The position numbers were made by a program, and so were the translations under genes. The notes beneath the pieces are model-generated. The model searched no databases. It was not told the origin of the DNA and saw only the letters and a list, made by a program, of their open reading frames with translations. Shown here in pieces: positions 35,818 through 44,790 of a DNA stretch of 64,000 nt (the first letter of the stretch is position 1; each line of letters opens with the position of its first letter). Source of the DNA: Candidatus Poribacteria bacterium (GTDB lineage: Bacteria; Poribacteria; WGA-4E; WGA-3G); contig JAJEEK010000111.1 of the NCBI GenBank assembly GCA_022821065.1, positions 1 through 64,000 on the forward strand, written 5' to 3'.

Positions 35818-36543
35818 TTAAAGCCCCATTAATGCCTTAATCTCCGACTCGGTCAGAAACCGATGCTGTCCTTGTGAGAGATTCCCCAACCCCAAATTGC
35901 CGATCTGTGTCCGCTTCAAACGGATTACCGGATGCCCGACCGTTTTGAACATCAGACGTATCTGCCGTTTTTTACCCTCGTGAATGACCATTTCAAACTG
36001 TGTTGACGCTGCATCTCTGCTCGTTTTTAAACGCTTAACCTTCGCTGGTGCTGTTTTTCCGCTCCGAATCGTGACGCCTTGACGCAACCGTTGAACTGCA
36101 GTGTCGTTCGGGACCCCCTTCACCCACGCCAAATAGGTTTTCTCAATCTCAGAGCTCGGATGTAGCAACCGGTAGGCGAAATCACCGTCGTTTGTGAAGA
36201 GGAGCAGCCCCTCTGTTTCTAAATCCAACCGTCCGACCGGATAAATGCTATCCGGAAGGGCTGCAACGAGGTTCATGACAGTCGGACGCCCGCGTTCATC
36301 ACGGCGTGTCGTCAAGTAGCCCGCCGGTTTGTTCAGCATCAGATAGAGGTGTTCCGTCAGCGGTTTGACCGGCTTCCCCTCAAAGACAACAGCATCCATC
36401 TCTACATCAATCGGATGTCCTGGAACGAAGATCGTTTCGCCGTTGACGGTAACCAACCCCGCACGGATACTCTTTTTCACCGCCCGACGAGAGGCGATGC
36501 CTGAGGTGGCGATATATTTTTCCAATCGCATCGTGCTAATCAT
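35818..36543 (-). CDS. 16S/23S rRNA pseudouridine synthase RsuA/RluB family
   Basis: The protein has 241 residues. The N-terminal S4 RNA-binding domain (MRLEKYIATSGIASRRAVKKSI) is followed by the catalytic domain with PVGRLDLETEGLLLFTNDGDFA, whose aspartate in GRLD is the nucleophile. The ending EGKKRQIRLMFKTVGHPVIRLKR is the KRQ-[IV]-R motif of this branch. RsuA and RluB/RluF cannot be told apart here. ATG 36543 overlaps the stop of the HAD gene by four bases (ATGA), so translation is coupled. Confidence 0.9.
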   Translation of the reverse strand: MISTMRLEKYIATSGIASRRAVKKSIRAGLVTVNGETIFVPGHPIDVEMDAVVFEGKPVKPLTEHLYLMLNKPAGYLTTRRDERGRPTVMNLVAALPDSIYPVGRLDLETEGLLLFTNDGDFAYRLLHPSSEIEKTYLAWVKGVPNDTAVQRLRQGVTIRSGKTAPAKVKRLKTSRDAASTQFEMVIHEGKKRQIRLMFKTVGHPVIRLKRTQIGNLGLGNLSQGQHRFLTESEIKALMGL

Positions 36544-37181
36544 TCCACGATCTGCCATCCGTTCTCTTTCGCTATTTTCCATAATCTCCGGTCAGGATTG
36601 ACGGCAACCGGATATCCAAACAACGCCAACTTATGAGCATCCGTATGATGATTGCCGTAAGCATAGGAGCGGCTGAGATCAAACCCATGCTCAGCTGCGA
36701 GTTGTTCTGAAAGTTTCGCCTTGTTTTCGCCATACGGGTGTAAACCGATCCGCTGTCCCGTGAACCGCCCATCATCCACTTCCAGTTCGTGTGCAACCAT
36801 CAAATCGGTTTGGAAATACTCATGAAAAGGTTGAACGAGGACCGACAACGAACCCGACATCAAAATAACCGTCCGCCCTTCGGCGCGGTGTACGTGAATC
36901 AATTCGGAGATATGCGGTGCGATGCTTGGACGCAGTGTATCAACGAAACAGCATCGCGCAATCTCGTGAACCGGTTGCACCGCCAAACCACGCAAGTAGA
37001 CTTTGTTCGTTTTCGCTACTGACAGCGACTTAACCTTCAGAAAGTGCGCAGTCCATGCCAATAGGTTCGCTGGCGGGATCTCACCCTGACTGAGTAGAGC
37101 CGACAGAAAAACCTGCTCTGAAGATTCACGGATAATCGTGCCGTCTAAATCAAAGATTGCACAGGTCTTATGTGATGTCAT
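36540..37181 (-). CDS. HAD-superfamily phosphatase (SerB-like, HAD-IB)
   Basis: The protein has 213 residues. Motif I is IFDLDGTI, with the nucleophile and the acid/base aspartate; motif II is VILMSGSLS; motif III is in the region ENKAKL; motif IV is SYAYGNHHTDAHKL, where the usual GDxxxD is changed to GNHHTD. The cap domain is helical (residues ~15-85). It may dephosphorylate a small metabolite such as phosphoserine. It lies between pdxJ and rsuA with 4-bp overlaps at both ends, so all three form one operon. Confidence 0.8.
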   Translation of the reverse strand: MTSHKTCAIFDLDGTIIRESSEQVFLSALLSQGEIPPANLLAWTAHFLKVKSLSVAKTNKVYLRGLAVQPVHEIARCCFVDTLRPSIAPHISELIHVHRAEGRTVILMSGSLSVLVQPFHEYFQTDLMVAHELEVDDGRFTGQRIGLHPYGENKAKLSEQLAAEHGFDLSRSYAYGNHHTDAHKLALFGYPVAVNPDRRLWKIAKENGWQIVE

Positions 37182-37930
37182 TTTATCTGCTGCCCCAGCG
37201 CACGTCGGTACGCTTTCACAGCAGCTTCCATGCCGATATAAAGCGCGTCTGCCATGAGATGATGCCCGATAGAAACTTCGAGGAGTCCCGGTAACTTCTG
37301 CATCAACGGCAGGTTATCGAGGTTCAGATCATGTCCAGCGTTGACCCCAAGCCCTAACTCGACTGCCTTTGCCGATGCGGTTTTCAACAACCCGAATTCG
37401 CGTTGGATTTCTGCCTCCGTTTCTGCCATCGCATAAGGCGCGGTGTAGAGTTCGATCCTGTCCGCACCGATGTCAAGCGTTCTCGCTATCTGTTCAACCT
37501 CCGTTCCACTGAACAGGCTCACACGGATGCCCGCATCCTTCAACGCTGCGATGATCGGTTTCAGCAGATCGCCGTCTTTACGAATATCCCAGACAGTATG
37601 GCTCGTTATCTCACCTGCCACAACGGGAACGAGGGTGCATTGCGTCGGTTTCGTGCGGAGTACCATATCAATGAGGTCCGGTCTCGGATCGCCTTCAATA
37701 TTATATTCGATTGTGGGTGTTTTTTGTGTATTGATTTCTTTTAACCGTTCAGCGATGTCCGTAACATCTTTAGGTGTGATATGGCGTTCATCTTCACGCG
37801 GGTGCACGGTGATACCTTGCGCCCCCGCAGCGACACAGGTATCCACAGCCGTGAGCATATCCGGAATATCACCTCCCCGTGAATTTCGCAACGTCGCAAC
37901 TTTATTGACATTGACACTCAGGGCAATCAT
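37178..37930 (-). CDS. pdxJ: Pyridoxine 5'-phosphate synthase
   Basis: The 250-residue TIM barrel condenses 1-deoxy-xylulose 5-phosphate with aminoacetone 3-phosphate to pyridoxine 5'-phosphate. LSVNVNKVATLRNSRGG is the N-terminal signature; GAQGITVHPREDERHI and the late GLGVNAGHDLN and VSIGHHLMADAL carry the active-site Glu and His. AAGGAG precedes the start. First gene of the pdxJ-HAD-rsuA unit. It shows that vitamin B6 is made by the DXP-dependent route. Confidence 0.95.
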   Translation of the reverse strand: MIALSVNVNKVATLRNSRGGDIPDMLTAVDTCVAAGAQGITVHPREDERHITPKDVTDIAERLKEINTQKTPTIEYNIEGDPRPDLIDMVLRTKPTQCTLVPVVAGEITSHTVWDIRKDGDLLKPIIAALKDAGIRVSLFSGTEVEQIARTLDIGADRIELYTAPYAMAETEAEIQREFGLLKTASAKAVELGLGVNAGHDLNLDNLPLMQKLPGLLEVSIGHHLMADALYIGMEAAVKAYRRALGQQIK

Positions 37931-37949
37931 CTGTTCTCCTTTAATCGTT

Positions 37950-38010
37950 TTCGGTAGTTTTCAGCGATTCGCCATCTTGTTGACTGCTGATAGCCGATGG
38001 CTGACGGCTA
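37950..38010. repeat. GGCTGAC-type heptad repeat
   Basis: TTTTCAGCGATTCGCC, then GACTGCTGATAGCCGATGG and CTGACGGCTATC, filling the gap between pdxJ and the downstream end of the glutamate dehydrogenase gene. Confidence 0.65.
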
Positions 38011-38011
38011 T

Positions 38012-39433
38012 CTACGGAAAAATTCCCAGCTGCATATACGACTGCGCGATTCTATGGATCGCATTGATGAATGCCGCTGTTCGGCAATCCACGTCATCAT
38101 TTTTATTTTTGTGCTGCATACGGGTCTCACGCAGTTCCTGATAGGCTCTTATCATTGTATCTTGAAGTCCGGAGTTCACCAGATCTTCTTCATCGGCACC
38201 GTGTATTAACTGCCGCTCGTCCTCCGAGAATTGATAACCGGTCGCTCTTTCAACAGCATGAAGCATGGTGCGCTGTGTGCTATCTTCAAACCGTTTACCG
38301 AGCCGTCCGAGTTGCACGTGCGAGAGATTCCGAAGCCACTCGAAATAGGAGACAGTGACACCACCGGCGTTTAGGTAGGTGTCCGGGATAATCATAATCC
38401 CGCGTTTTCGGAAAATAGCATCGGCGGCTGGTGTGGTGGGCCCATTCGCGGCTTCCGCAATAATATTGGCTTGAATCCGAGGCGCGTTCTCTCTTGTAAG
38501 TTGGTTCTCAAGCGCAGCCGGGACCAGGATATCACAGGCTAATTCTAAGCCAGCATTCGGCGTTTCAATAAGCTCAGCGTCAGGATACTCGCAGATGGAG
38601 CCAGTTTCGGCACGATGCGCCGCAACTTTCTCAACATCAAGTCCGTTCGGATTGTGGATTGCACCGTCTATCTCAATGATACCGATAACGCGGGCATCCA
38701 CCTCCATCAGAAACTTCGCCGCGTGATACCCGACATTCCCAAACCCTTGCACAACCACACTTTTTCCTTGTAGACCGGTTGTCAACCCAAGCGGCTTCAT
38801 ATCCTCTTCAATATTGCACACCTCTTCTAAACCGTAGACGACACCGCGTCCGGTAGCACCTCTCCGTCCGTGAATCCCGTTCTGTTCGATCGGTTTGCCT
38901 GTGACGCATGCGATGGCGTTAAGCTTATCTGGTGCCATGGTGGCATAAGTATCGAAAATCCACGCCATTTCGGTTTCACCCGTTCCGAAATCCGGTGCCG
39001 GCACATCTACCCCCGGGCCAATGTAATTTTTTTGGATCAATTCGTAGGTATAACGGCGGGTAATACGTTCCAATTCGCTCTCCGAGTACTGGCTCCTATC
39101 CAATTGGATACCGCCTTTCGCCCCACCAAACGGAACATCCACGATCGCGCACTTATACGTCATCAGTGCCGCGAGTGCCATGATTTCGTCCTCATCAACG
39201 AGCGTGCTATAACGAATCCCACCTTTCGTCGGGAGTTTATGGTGACTATGCTCCGCACGCCAACCGTGGATCGTTGCAATAGTCCCGTCATCCCGCTTAA
39301 GCGGAAACGTGAAATGACAGGAACTATTACAGATCTTTATCTGCTCCAGTAAACCGCGCGGGTAGTCCGTAAATCGCGCAGCCCTGTCAAAATCCGTATT
39401 CACTTTCTCGAAAAATGAGGGTTTCTCTACCAT
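38012..39433 (-). CDS. Glu/Leu/Phe/Val dehydrogenase (glutamate dehydrogenase)
   Basis: The protein has 473 residues and reversibly deaminates glutamate (or a branched amino acid) with NAD(P). Substrate-domain motifs are [11 protein letters not shown] and [19 protein letters not shown], whose lysines bind the carboxylate and catalyse; the cofactor domain has [17 protein letters not shown] (G-x-G-x-x-G) and the distal [12 protein letters not shown]. The length fits hexameric enzymes. An N-terminal segment with CNSSC is unusual. The start has AAGG upstream. It is a single-gene unit. Confidence 0.92.
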   Translation of the reverse strand: MVEKPSFFEKVNTDFDRAARFTDYPRGLLEQIKICNSSCHFTFPLKRDDGTIATIHGWRAEHSHHKLPTKGGIRYSTLVDEDEIMALAALMTYKCAIVDVPFGGAKGGIQLDRSQYSESELERITRRYTYELIQKNYIGPGVDVPAPDFGTGETEMAWIFDTYATMAPDKLNAIACVTGKPIEQNGIHGRRGATGRGVVYGLEEVCNIEEDMKPLGLTTGLQGKSVVVQGFGNVGYHAAKFLMEVDARVIGIIEIDGAIHNPNGLDVEKVAAHRAETGSICEYPDAELIETPNAGLELACDILVPAALENQLTRENAPRIQANIIAEAANGPTTPAADAIFRKRGIMIIPDTYLNAGGVTVSYFEWLRNLSHVQLGRLGKRFEDSTQRTMLHAVERATGYQFSEDERQLIHGADEEDLVNSGLQDTMIRAYQELRETRMQHKNKNDDVDCRTAAFINAIHRIAQSYMQLGIFP

Positions 39434-39519
39434 AGTACTTCAACCTTACAACGCGTCTTTCGCACGCGGGGATGATGGCAGGCGCGGGTTTTGTCGCTAT
39501 CCACCAATAGTCTCTTCTC

Positions 39520-39545
39520 GTAGGAGCGAGCTGTGCTCGCGATCC
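39520..39545. repeat. short REP-like element
   Basis: GTAGGAGCGAG, loop CTGTG, CTCGCGATC: the same unit as at 49276-49300. Confidence 0.75.
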
Positions 39546-39579
39546 CTAAATCAGTTAAAAAACGCTGTCGGTAATCAAA

Positions 39580-39666
39580 TGTCTCTTTAACTAACAACTG
39601 AAAGGTTTTCGTAGAAAACCGTACGGATAGCTGTTAACTTTTATCGCTACGGATAGCTGTTAACTT
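39580..39666. repeat. heptad-type repeat with hairpin and tandem copy
   Basis: Hairpin 39598-39623 is identical over 23 bases to that at 12930-12953. It is followed by two tandem copies of TACGGATAGCTGTTAACTTT. Confidence 0.7.
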
Positions 39667-40527
39667 TTATCGCTGCCGAATAAATTTTTGCAAGCGTGCA
39701 TCCGCTTGGACCTCACCGACATATATATCACCGTGTGAATCCAACCATATCCCGTGTGGACATGCCAAGAACTCACCCGGGACAGTGCTCCCGCGTTCGC
39801 TACCCCATTGTGAAACGACTTCGCCGTCGAGCGTCATGATGCTAATCCGCTGCCCCAACTCAGCGATATAGACCAAATCGTCATCGTCGATATAGATCGT
39901 GTCGGGCTGCAGTAAGTCCCCCCACGCCTCAATATACTCACCGTCGAGTGTGAAGAACTGGATACGGTTGTTTTCCCGATCAGCAACCATAAGTCTGTTG
40001 CGTGGATCGACCCTGACGCAGTGCGGCAGATCGAATTCCCCGGGACCCGTGCCAGGTTGTCCCCACGATTTAATCAGTTCGCCATCGGGTGAGTATTTAT
40101 GGATGCAAGCGTTCCCATATCCATCGCTGATATACATCTCGCCGTCGGGACCAAGTGCCAGATCCGTCGGAAGGTTAAACGGTTCACCTTCACCCCCAGG
40201 GACATCGGGAGTTCCGAGCGTCATTAACAGCTCACCATCTGTAGTGAACTTACGTATGACGTGCGTTTCGCGTTCCGTACAATAGATATTATCATCGGCA
40301 TCAATGAAAATACCGTGTGCGTCCTTGAGGATGTCATCACCCCAGGAGTCAATAAAATTACCGTCTCTGTCGAAAACGACCATCGGATGCTCGCTTCGAC
40401 TATAGACATAGACGCGATCCTGCGAATCAACCGCGACAGCAGGAATCCAGCCGAATTCCCAACCCTCTGGCAGTGTCCACCAATTTTCTTCTACAGTATA
40501 CTGATGTGTTCCTTGTCCGAATACCAT
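39667..40527 (-). CDS. NHL-repeat beta-propeller protein (SMP-30/peptidyl-alpha-amidating lyase-like)
   Basis: The protein has 286 residues built of about six repeats with the pattern DSQDRVYVYSRSEHPMVVFD, DADDNIYCTERETHVIRKFT, GPDGEMYISDGYGNACIHKY and so on, i.e. a six-bladed propeller. No signal peptide is seen with the start at 40527, which has TAGGAG upstream; the frame could extend to 40590 but lacks a site. Such proteins bind or hydrolyse small molecules (lactones, N-hydroxyglycine); the role here is unknown. Confidence 0.75.
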   Translation of the reverse strand: MVFGQGTHQYTVEENWWTLPEGWEFGWIPAVAVDSQDRVYVYSRSEHPMVVFDRDGNFIDSWGDDILKDAHGIFIDADDNIYCTERETHVIRKFTTDGELLMTLGTPDVPGGEGEPFNLPTDLALGPDGEMYISDGYGNACIHKYSPDGELIKSWGQPGTGPGEFDLPHCVRVDPRNRLMVADRENNRIQFFTLDGEYIEAWGDLLQPDTIYIDDDDLVYIAELGQRISIMTLDGEVVSQWGSERGSTVPGEFLACPHGIWLDSHGDIYVGEVQADARLQKFIRQR

Positions 40528-40668
40528 AAATTTTCTCCTACACCGAAAAGAATTGGCATCTATTTTAACAGGTTCATCACGATTTCTCAAGCGAAATTTT
40601 CAGCCTTTTTTGACATTTTTTTTTCGACTTATGTTAAAATTCCGTAAAACCTTCCAACAGAGGTACGT

Positions 40669-41061
40669 ATGAATATGGAAAACGAACTCGCCAAAGAGAA
40701 AAAACAGATGTTGAGAAATTTTATGTGGGCGACGATATTTCAATTGAGCTTGCTCTTCGCTGCTCTCGGAATCCTATTTTATAGGCTGGTCCCTAATCTG
40801 CAAATCTCGCCTATTTCACCCGGTACAGAAAAGCTCCTTTTATTCTTTCTATCAATACTTGGGATCGCAGTACTTCTTACTTGGATATTTTGGTATAGAC
40901 CTGCTTTGAAAAAATATAAGAGAGAATATGAGAAAGAACTACAGATGTTTAAAAAATCGAAGTTGGGTCGAGCCCTTAAAGTGCTGCCATTTCTTATGAT
41001 TCTCTTAGGGGCTGTAATTGGTTGGTGTTTCTGGTATTTTGAAGACAGAATTTTCGGTTAA
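40669..41061 (+). CDS. Hypothetical three-helix membrane protein
   Basis: The protein has 130 residues. Hydrophobic segments lie at residues ~20-42, 60-80 and 105-125, separated by a strongly basic cytoplasmic loop (YRPALKKYKREYEKE). AGAGG stands before the ATG; a second ATG follows two codons later. The gene is more A/T-rich than its neighbours and uses AAA/AGA codons more, which may point to recent acquisition. I do not recognise a family. Confidence 0.6.
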   Translation: MNMENELAKEKKQMLRNFMWATIFQLSLLFAALGILFYRLVPNLQISPISPGTEKLLLFFLSILGIAVLLTWIFWYRPALKKYKREYEKELQMFKKSKLGRALKVLPFLMILLGAVIGWCFWYFEDRIFG

Positions 41062-41084
41062 ATAATGATGGGGCTATCACACCG

Positions 41085-44000
41085 TTAATCAACCAGAATC
41101 TGATTAAAGAGCGAACGCGTCATCTCCGTCCATTTTCCATAATCCCTCAGAAATGCATCCACAATAGATGTCCCTTCGGTTTCCTCATATTCGAGTCGTC
41201 GCGCGAGCTGCACCAATTCCGTTCGGTTTTTCGGAAGCGCGTCAAGGGCGCGATCGTGCACAATCCGCAACGCGTTCTCAACGCGTCGAAGATATAGGTA
41301 TGCCTCCGACAGTTCGTCATGCTGCGCCGCAGTCAGCACGCCGATGTCGTGTAATCTCGAAATCGCGAGTGGTGTGTTTTGTACACGGACAGACGGGGCT
41401 TTTCCACCATGTACGAGTTGAAGCGTTTGCACAGCGAATTCAATATCAACGAGCCCGCCGTATCCCGATTTGACATTCGCAATCGGTGTCTGCGTTTTAC
41501 TGCGTCCTCTGCGTCGGGAAGTGGGTCTGCGTGTGGCTTGCGCCTCCTTCCGTTTCCGGGTATGTACAATCTGCTCGATCTCCTCAGATGTAAGTGAACC
41601 ACCATAGCAGAAGCCGTGTGCAATTTCCAAAAATCGGTTCCCGACACCTTCGATGTCGCCAGCGACAACACGCGCACGCGTTAACGCCTGACGTTCCCAG
41701 ACCTCGCCAGTGTTATCGTAATAATTCTGGTATCCCGCCAACGACAGTGCAATCGCACCCCCCGCTCCATGCGGACGGAGCCGGAGATCGACTTCGTAGA
41801 TACCCATTCCCTGACTACCAGCAAGGCGGTTTACCAATTCCAACCCGACAGCCGCAAAGAACTCGACATTTGGCATGCCTTCTGTCGTTTCGCCATCTTC
41901 CGAATAGACGTACATCACATCTAAGTCTGAGCTAAAATTCAGTTCGCGTCCGCCGAACTTACCCATTCCGACAATAGCAAGGGTTGCCGGTGTACCGTCA
42001 GGGTTCAGAGGCGTGCCGTGTTCCTCGCAAAGTTCGGCTTCAATTTCGGAATAGATCGCTTGCAACACAGCCTCTGCCACATCGGAAAGTTCTTCCGTTG
42101 TCGTCGGGAGCGTCGCATTGCCGAGGATATTCCGTAAGGCGATCCGCCAAATCTCGTCGTTCTTATACCGCCGCAGCATCGGAAAAGCTCTACCCGCCGG
42201 TGCCTCCGCAACAATTTGCAACGCCTCCGCCTGTTTCTCAGCGAGCGTCTTCGTCCGTTCCACCAACGTCGGTACCGTTAGTAAATCAAAGAGTTCCGGA
42301 CTCGCTATAAGCATATCGGCGAGGTAGAGACTCGTACCACAAACACGCGTGAGTGCTTCCAGCGTTGACGGTTTCTCGGCGAACATCGTGTAGTAGCTAC
42401 TCCGCGCACCGACCTTATCCGTAAATGCTGAGAGATAGCGGAGTGCCATGTCCGGGTTCGGGGATTCACGTAAAACGTTTAAGAGCGTCGGGGCCAGCTT
42501 GAAGAAGGTACGTCTGACACTCGGTGAGAATTGGATCCCTTCACCGCCGTTCGCAAGCCGTCTGAGAAGACGCTGCGACTCCCGTACGTTTTCAAAACGG
42601 AACTCGCTTAAAAACGTTTCTAACTGCTTCGGATCCTCTTCGGAAAGCAGAACGCTGATGTCGAGTCCGTCTTCGGACTCTATTGTCGTCGCTGTAATCT
42701 TCTGGAAAATGGCGCGCACACGTTCGGTATGGGCACGATAGTCCTTCCGAAATGCTACCAATGCATCCGTCTCTGGTGTGTGCTGGTAGCCGACACGTCG
42801 CGCAAATTCACGCGCTTCAGTCTCTCTCTCAGGGACTGTGTATCGTTGTTGATCCGCTTCAACTTGGATACCGTTCTCAACGGAACGTAGGAACCGATAG
42901 GCAGCCGCGAGCGCGTCCGCATCCTCCCCAATAAGCAGTCCGTTCTCTTTGAGTGCCGAGATCGCTTCCAGCGTGTTGTGTGAACACAACGATTTCCGCT
43001 TCGCACCGTGAATCATTTGCAGACATTGCACCGTGAACTCAATATCACGGATACCCCCCGGACCGAGTTTGACATGTTTTTCGAGATTCGTACCTTCACC
43101 GACGAGCCGCTCCTCTATCCGGACTTTGGTACGTCCGATGTCCGCCTTAATTTCGCCGAGCGTAACACCGTCCAAGTAGCGTTGATACACGAAGGGTTGG
43201 ATCATGCGGATAAATTCGTCACCAAACGCCATATCGCCAGCAACCGGACGCGCTTTGATTAACGCCTGACGTTCCCACAGATCCCCCCAACCTTCGTAGT
43301 AACTTTCGTAACTCTCCATCGAACGGATAATCACACCCGCACTGCTTTCCGGACGCAGACGGATGTCAACCCGAAACACGTAACCCTCTGGCGTAATCTC
43401 GCTCATCGCCTTGATGATGAATTCGCAGAATCGCGCAAAATACTCGCTGTTTTCGGTGCCGGTATCCGTTTTTGCGTCGTCCGAGTATACGAAGATAAGG
43501 TCGATATCCGAGCTGAAGTTCAGTTCATAGCCGCCTAATTTCCCCATACCGATGATCGCGAAATGGCACGGCGCGTCGCCGTCTTCATTCAGCGGCGTTC
43601 CGTACTTCGGTTGCATAACTTGATCGCGTCCGATCTCGTAGCAGTGTTGCAACGATGCCTCTGCGAGATTGCTCAATTCCCAAGTCGTTGTTTTGACATC
43701 TACCGCCTTAAGCAGATCGCACAGTCCGATACGGAGTGTCTCACGCCGTTTGTAGCGTCGAAGCACACGGAGTTTCTGTTCCACCGACTCGAAATACGAA
43801 AGCGAGCGAGCAAGCTCTTCGTACATCATCTCGGAAGTCTTCACCGTCCCCATCACATTCGCGTCGATGATGTCATAAAAATATTCCGGGTTACGGATGA
43901 GGGTTTCAGACAGGTATGTAGACGCACCGAAACAGAAAATAACTGGATCCAAAAGGAACGGAGCGTCTTGTAGGAGGCGGTAGAGCCATCTACGATTGAA

Positions 44001-44252
44001 CACGACTTGCGCGAATCGGGAAAAATGATTGAGTGACGCTTCAGGGTTCGGTGAATTGAGGGAGGCTTCTAACACGGGAATGACGATTTCTGAAAAGCGG
44101 GATTGGATGTCCGCATCGTCCGTGGCGAGTTCTTGTAGACTGCGTACGATAGCGTCGTTATCCACGTCACCAGCACGCTCGGCAGCATCTGATAAGATTC
44201 GATGAATTTCTTCTTTCTGGTCTTGTGGAAGTGACAATTCTGTGTAATTCAT
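41085..44252 (-). CDS. glnE: Bifunctional glutamine synthetase adenylyltransferase/deadenylylase
   Basis: The 1055-residue cytoplasmic enzyme controls GlnA by attaching or removing AMP. It has two nucleotidyltransferase domains in tandem: GMGKLGGYELNFSSDIDLIFVY near residue 235 and GMGKFGGRELNFSSDLDVMYVY near residue 757, each with the D-x-D metal ligands. Each is followed by its helical GlnD-PII-type domain (RDIEFTVQCLQMIHG and VDIEFAVQTLQLVHG). The size is slightly larger than the E. coli protein. GAGGAGG precedes the start. Its presence implies GlnA regulated by adenylylation; glnA and glnB are not nearby. Confidence 0.95.
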   Translation of the reverse strand: MNYTELSLPQDQKEEIHRILSDAAERAGDVDNDAIVRSLQELATDDADIQSRFSEIVIPVLEASLNSPNPEASLNHFSRFAQVVFNRRWLYRLLQDAPFLLDPVIFCFGASTYLSETLIRNPEYFYDIIDANVMGTVKTSEMMYEELARSLSYFESVEQKLRVLRRYKRRETLRIGLCDLLKAVDVKTTTWELSNLAEASLQHCYEIGRDQVMQPKYGTPLNEDGDAPCHFAIIGMGKLGGYELNFSSDIDLIFVYSDDAKTDTGTENSEYFARFCEFIIKAMSEITPEGYVFRVDIRLRPESSAGVIIRSMESYESYYEGWGDLWERQALIKARPVAGDMAFGDEFIRMIQPFVYQRYLDGVTLGEIKADIGRTKVRIEERLVGEGTNLEKHVKLGPGGIRDIEFTVQCLQMIHGAKRKSLCSHNTLEAISALKENGLLIGEDADALAAAYRFLRSVENGIQVEADQQRYTVPERETEAREFARRVGYQHTPETDALVAFRKDYRAHTERVRAIFQKITATTIESEDGLDISVLLSEEDPKQLETFLSEFRFENVRESQRLLRRLANGGEGIQFSPSVRRTFFKLAPTLLNVLRESPNPDMALRYLSAFTDKVGARSSYYTMFAEKPSTLEALTRVCGTSLYLADMLIASPELFDLLTVPTLVERTKTLAEKQAEALQIVAEAPAGRAFPMLRRYKNDEIWRIALRNILGNATLPTTTEELSDVAEAVLQAIYSEIEAELCEEHGTPLNPDGTPATLAIVGMGKFGGRELNFSSDLDVMYVYSEDGETTEGMPNVEFFAAVGLELVNRLAGSQGMGIYEVDLRLRPHGAGGAIALSLAGYQNYYDNTGEVWERQALTRARVVAGDIEGVGNRFLEIAHGFCYGGSLTSEEIEQIVHTRKRKEAQATRRPTSRRRGRSKTQTPIANVKSGYGGLVDIEFAVQTLQLVHGGKAPSVRVQNTPLAISRLHDIGVLTAAQHDELSEAYLYLRRVENALRIVHDRALDALPKNRTELVQLARRLEYEETEGTSIVDAFLRDYGKWTEMTRSLFNQILVD

Positions 44253-44290
44253 CGTTCCTCCTCTATGTATACGACGCTACAATTAATGCT

Positions 44291-44320
44291 ATTTTATCAC
44301 ACTTTCCGCCTCCATTGCAA
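44291..44320 (-). promoter_or_regulatory. probable sigma70 promoter of glnE
   Basis: On the minus strand TTGCAA (44320-44315) and TAAAAT (44296-44291) with an 18-base spacer and TG before the -10. Confidence 0.4.
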
Positions 44321-44367
44321 ATTAATTTGCTATTGATTTATACCCTCAAGTCTGCTACGATATCCGC

Positions 44368-44586
44368 ATGCCACAATACGCACAACACGACATCACACAC
44401 GAAGGCGCAGTCAGTAACCCTTTCGCCTTCTTACTCGATGCCTGTGCCAAACAGGTGGATGCCACGCTCGTTCCGCAGTACCCGAACCCTACCGATCAAC
44501 CGCAATATATTGTAGACCTCATCGCCCGCGTCATCACCGTTAGCCTGAAAACGGTGGAGGTTGTGGGCGGATTGCCCGGCTTATAG
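44368..44586 (+). CDS. Hypothetical 72-residue protein
   Basis: The frame encodes MPQYAQHDITHEGAVSNPF and continues with a segment predicted helical (residues ~45-66). Codon use resembles that of neighbouring genes and the next gene begins 14 bases later, so it is probably real and co-transcribed with the HicB-like gene. There is no clear ribosome-binding site. It does not show the dsRBD-like HicA toxin pattern. Function unknown. Confidence 0.45.
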   Translation: MPQYAQHDITHEGAVSNPFAFLLDACAKQVDATLVPQYPNPTDQPQYIVDLIARVITVSLKTVEVVGGLPGL

Positions 44587-44600
44587 AGGAGTTTTTCTTT

Positions 44601-44786
44601 ATGAAAACGCAAAAGTACATTTATTGGCAAGATGAGGACATGTTTCTTGGCTACCTTGAGGCATACCCCGATTATTGGACGCAAGCGGAAACATTAGCAG
44701 CACTTGAGGAAAATCTTCTTGACCTTTACACTGAACTCACGAGCGGCACTATCCCGTGTGTCAGAAAGGTCGCGGAATTACAATAA
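44601..44786 (+). CDS. HicB-like antitoxin domain protein
   Basis: The protein has 61 residues. The sequence YIYWQDEDMFLGYLEAYPDYWTQAETLAALEENLLDLY matches the partial RNase H fold of HicB/UPF0150 proteins, including G-Y-L-x-x-x-P-D and the T-x-x-E-A-L-x-N-L pattern. It lacks a C-terminal DNA-binding domain, and no HicA partner is adjacent. GAGGAG precedes the start. It may be an orphan antitoxin-like regulator or pair with the hypothetical gene just upstream. Confidence 0.7.
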   Translation: MKTQKYIYWQDEDMFLGYLEAYPDYWTQAETLAALEENLLDLYTELTSGTIPCVRKVAELQ

Positions 44787-44790
44787 CTGC

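Noticed and set aside
40610-40640. Promoter before the hypothetical membrane gene at 40669
   Set aside because: TTGACA is good but the best -10 (TAAAAT) needs a 19-base spacer; too weak to list.
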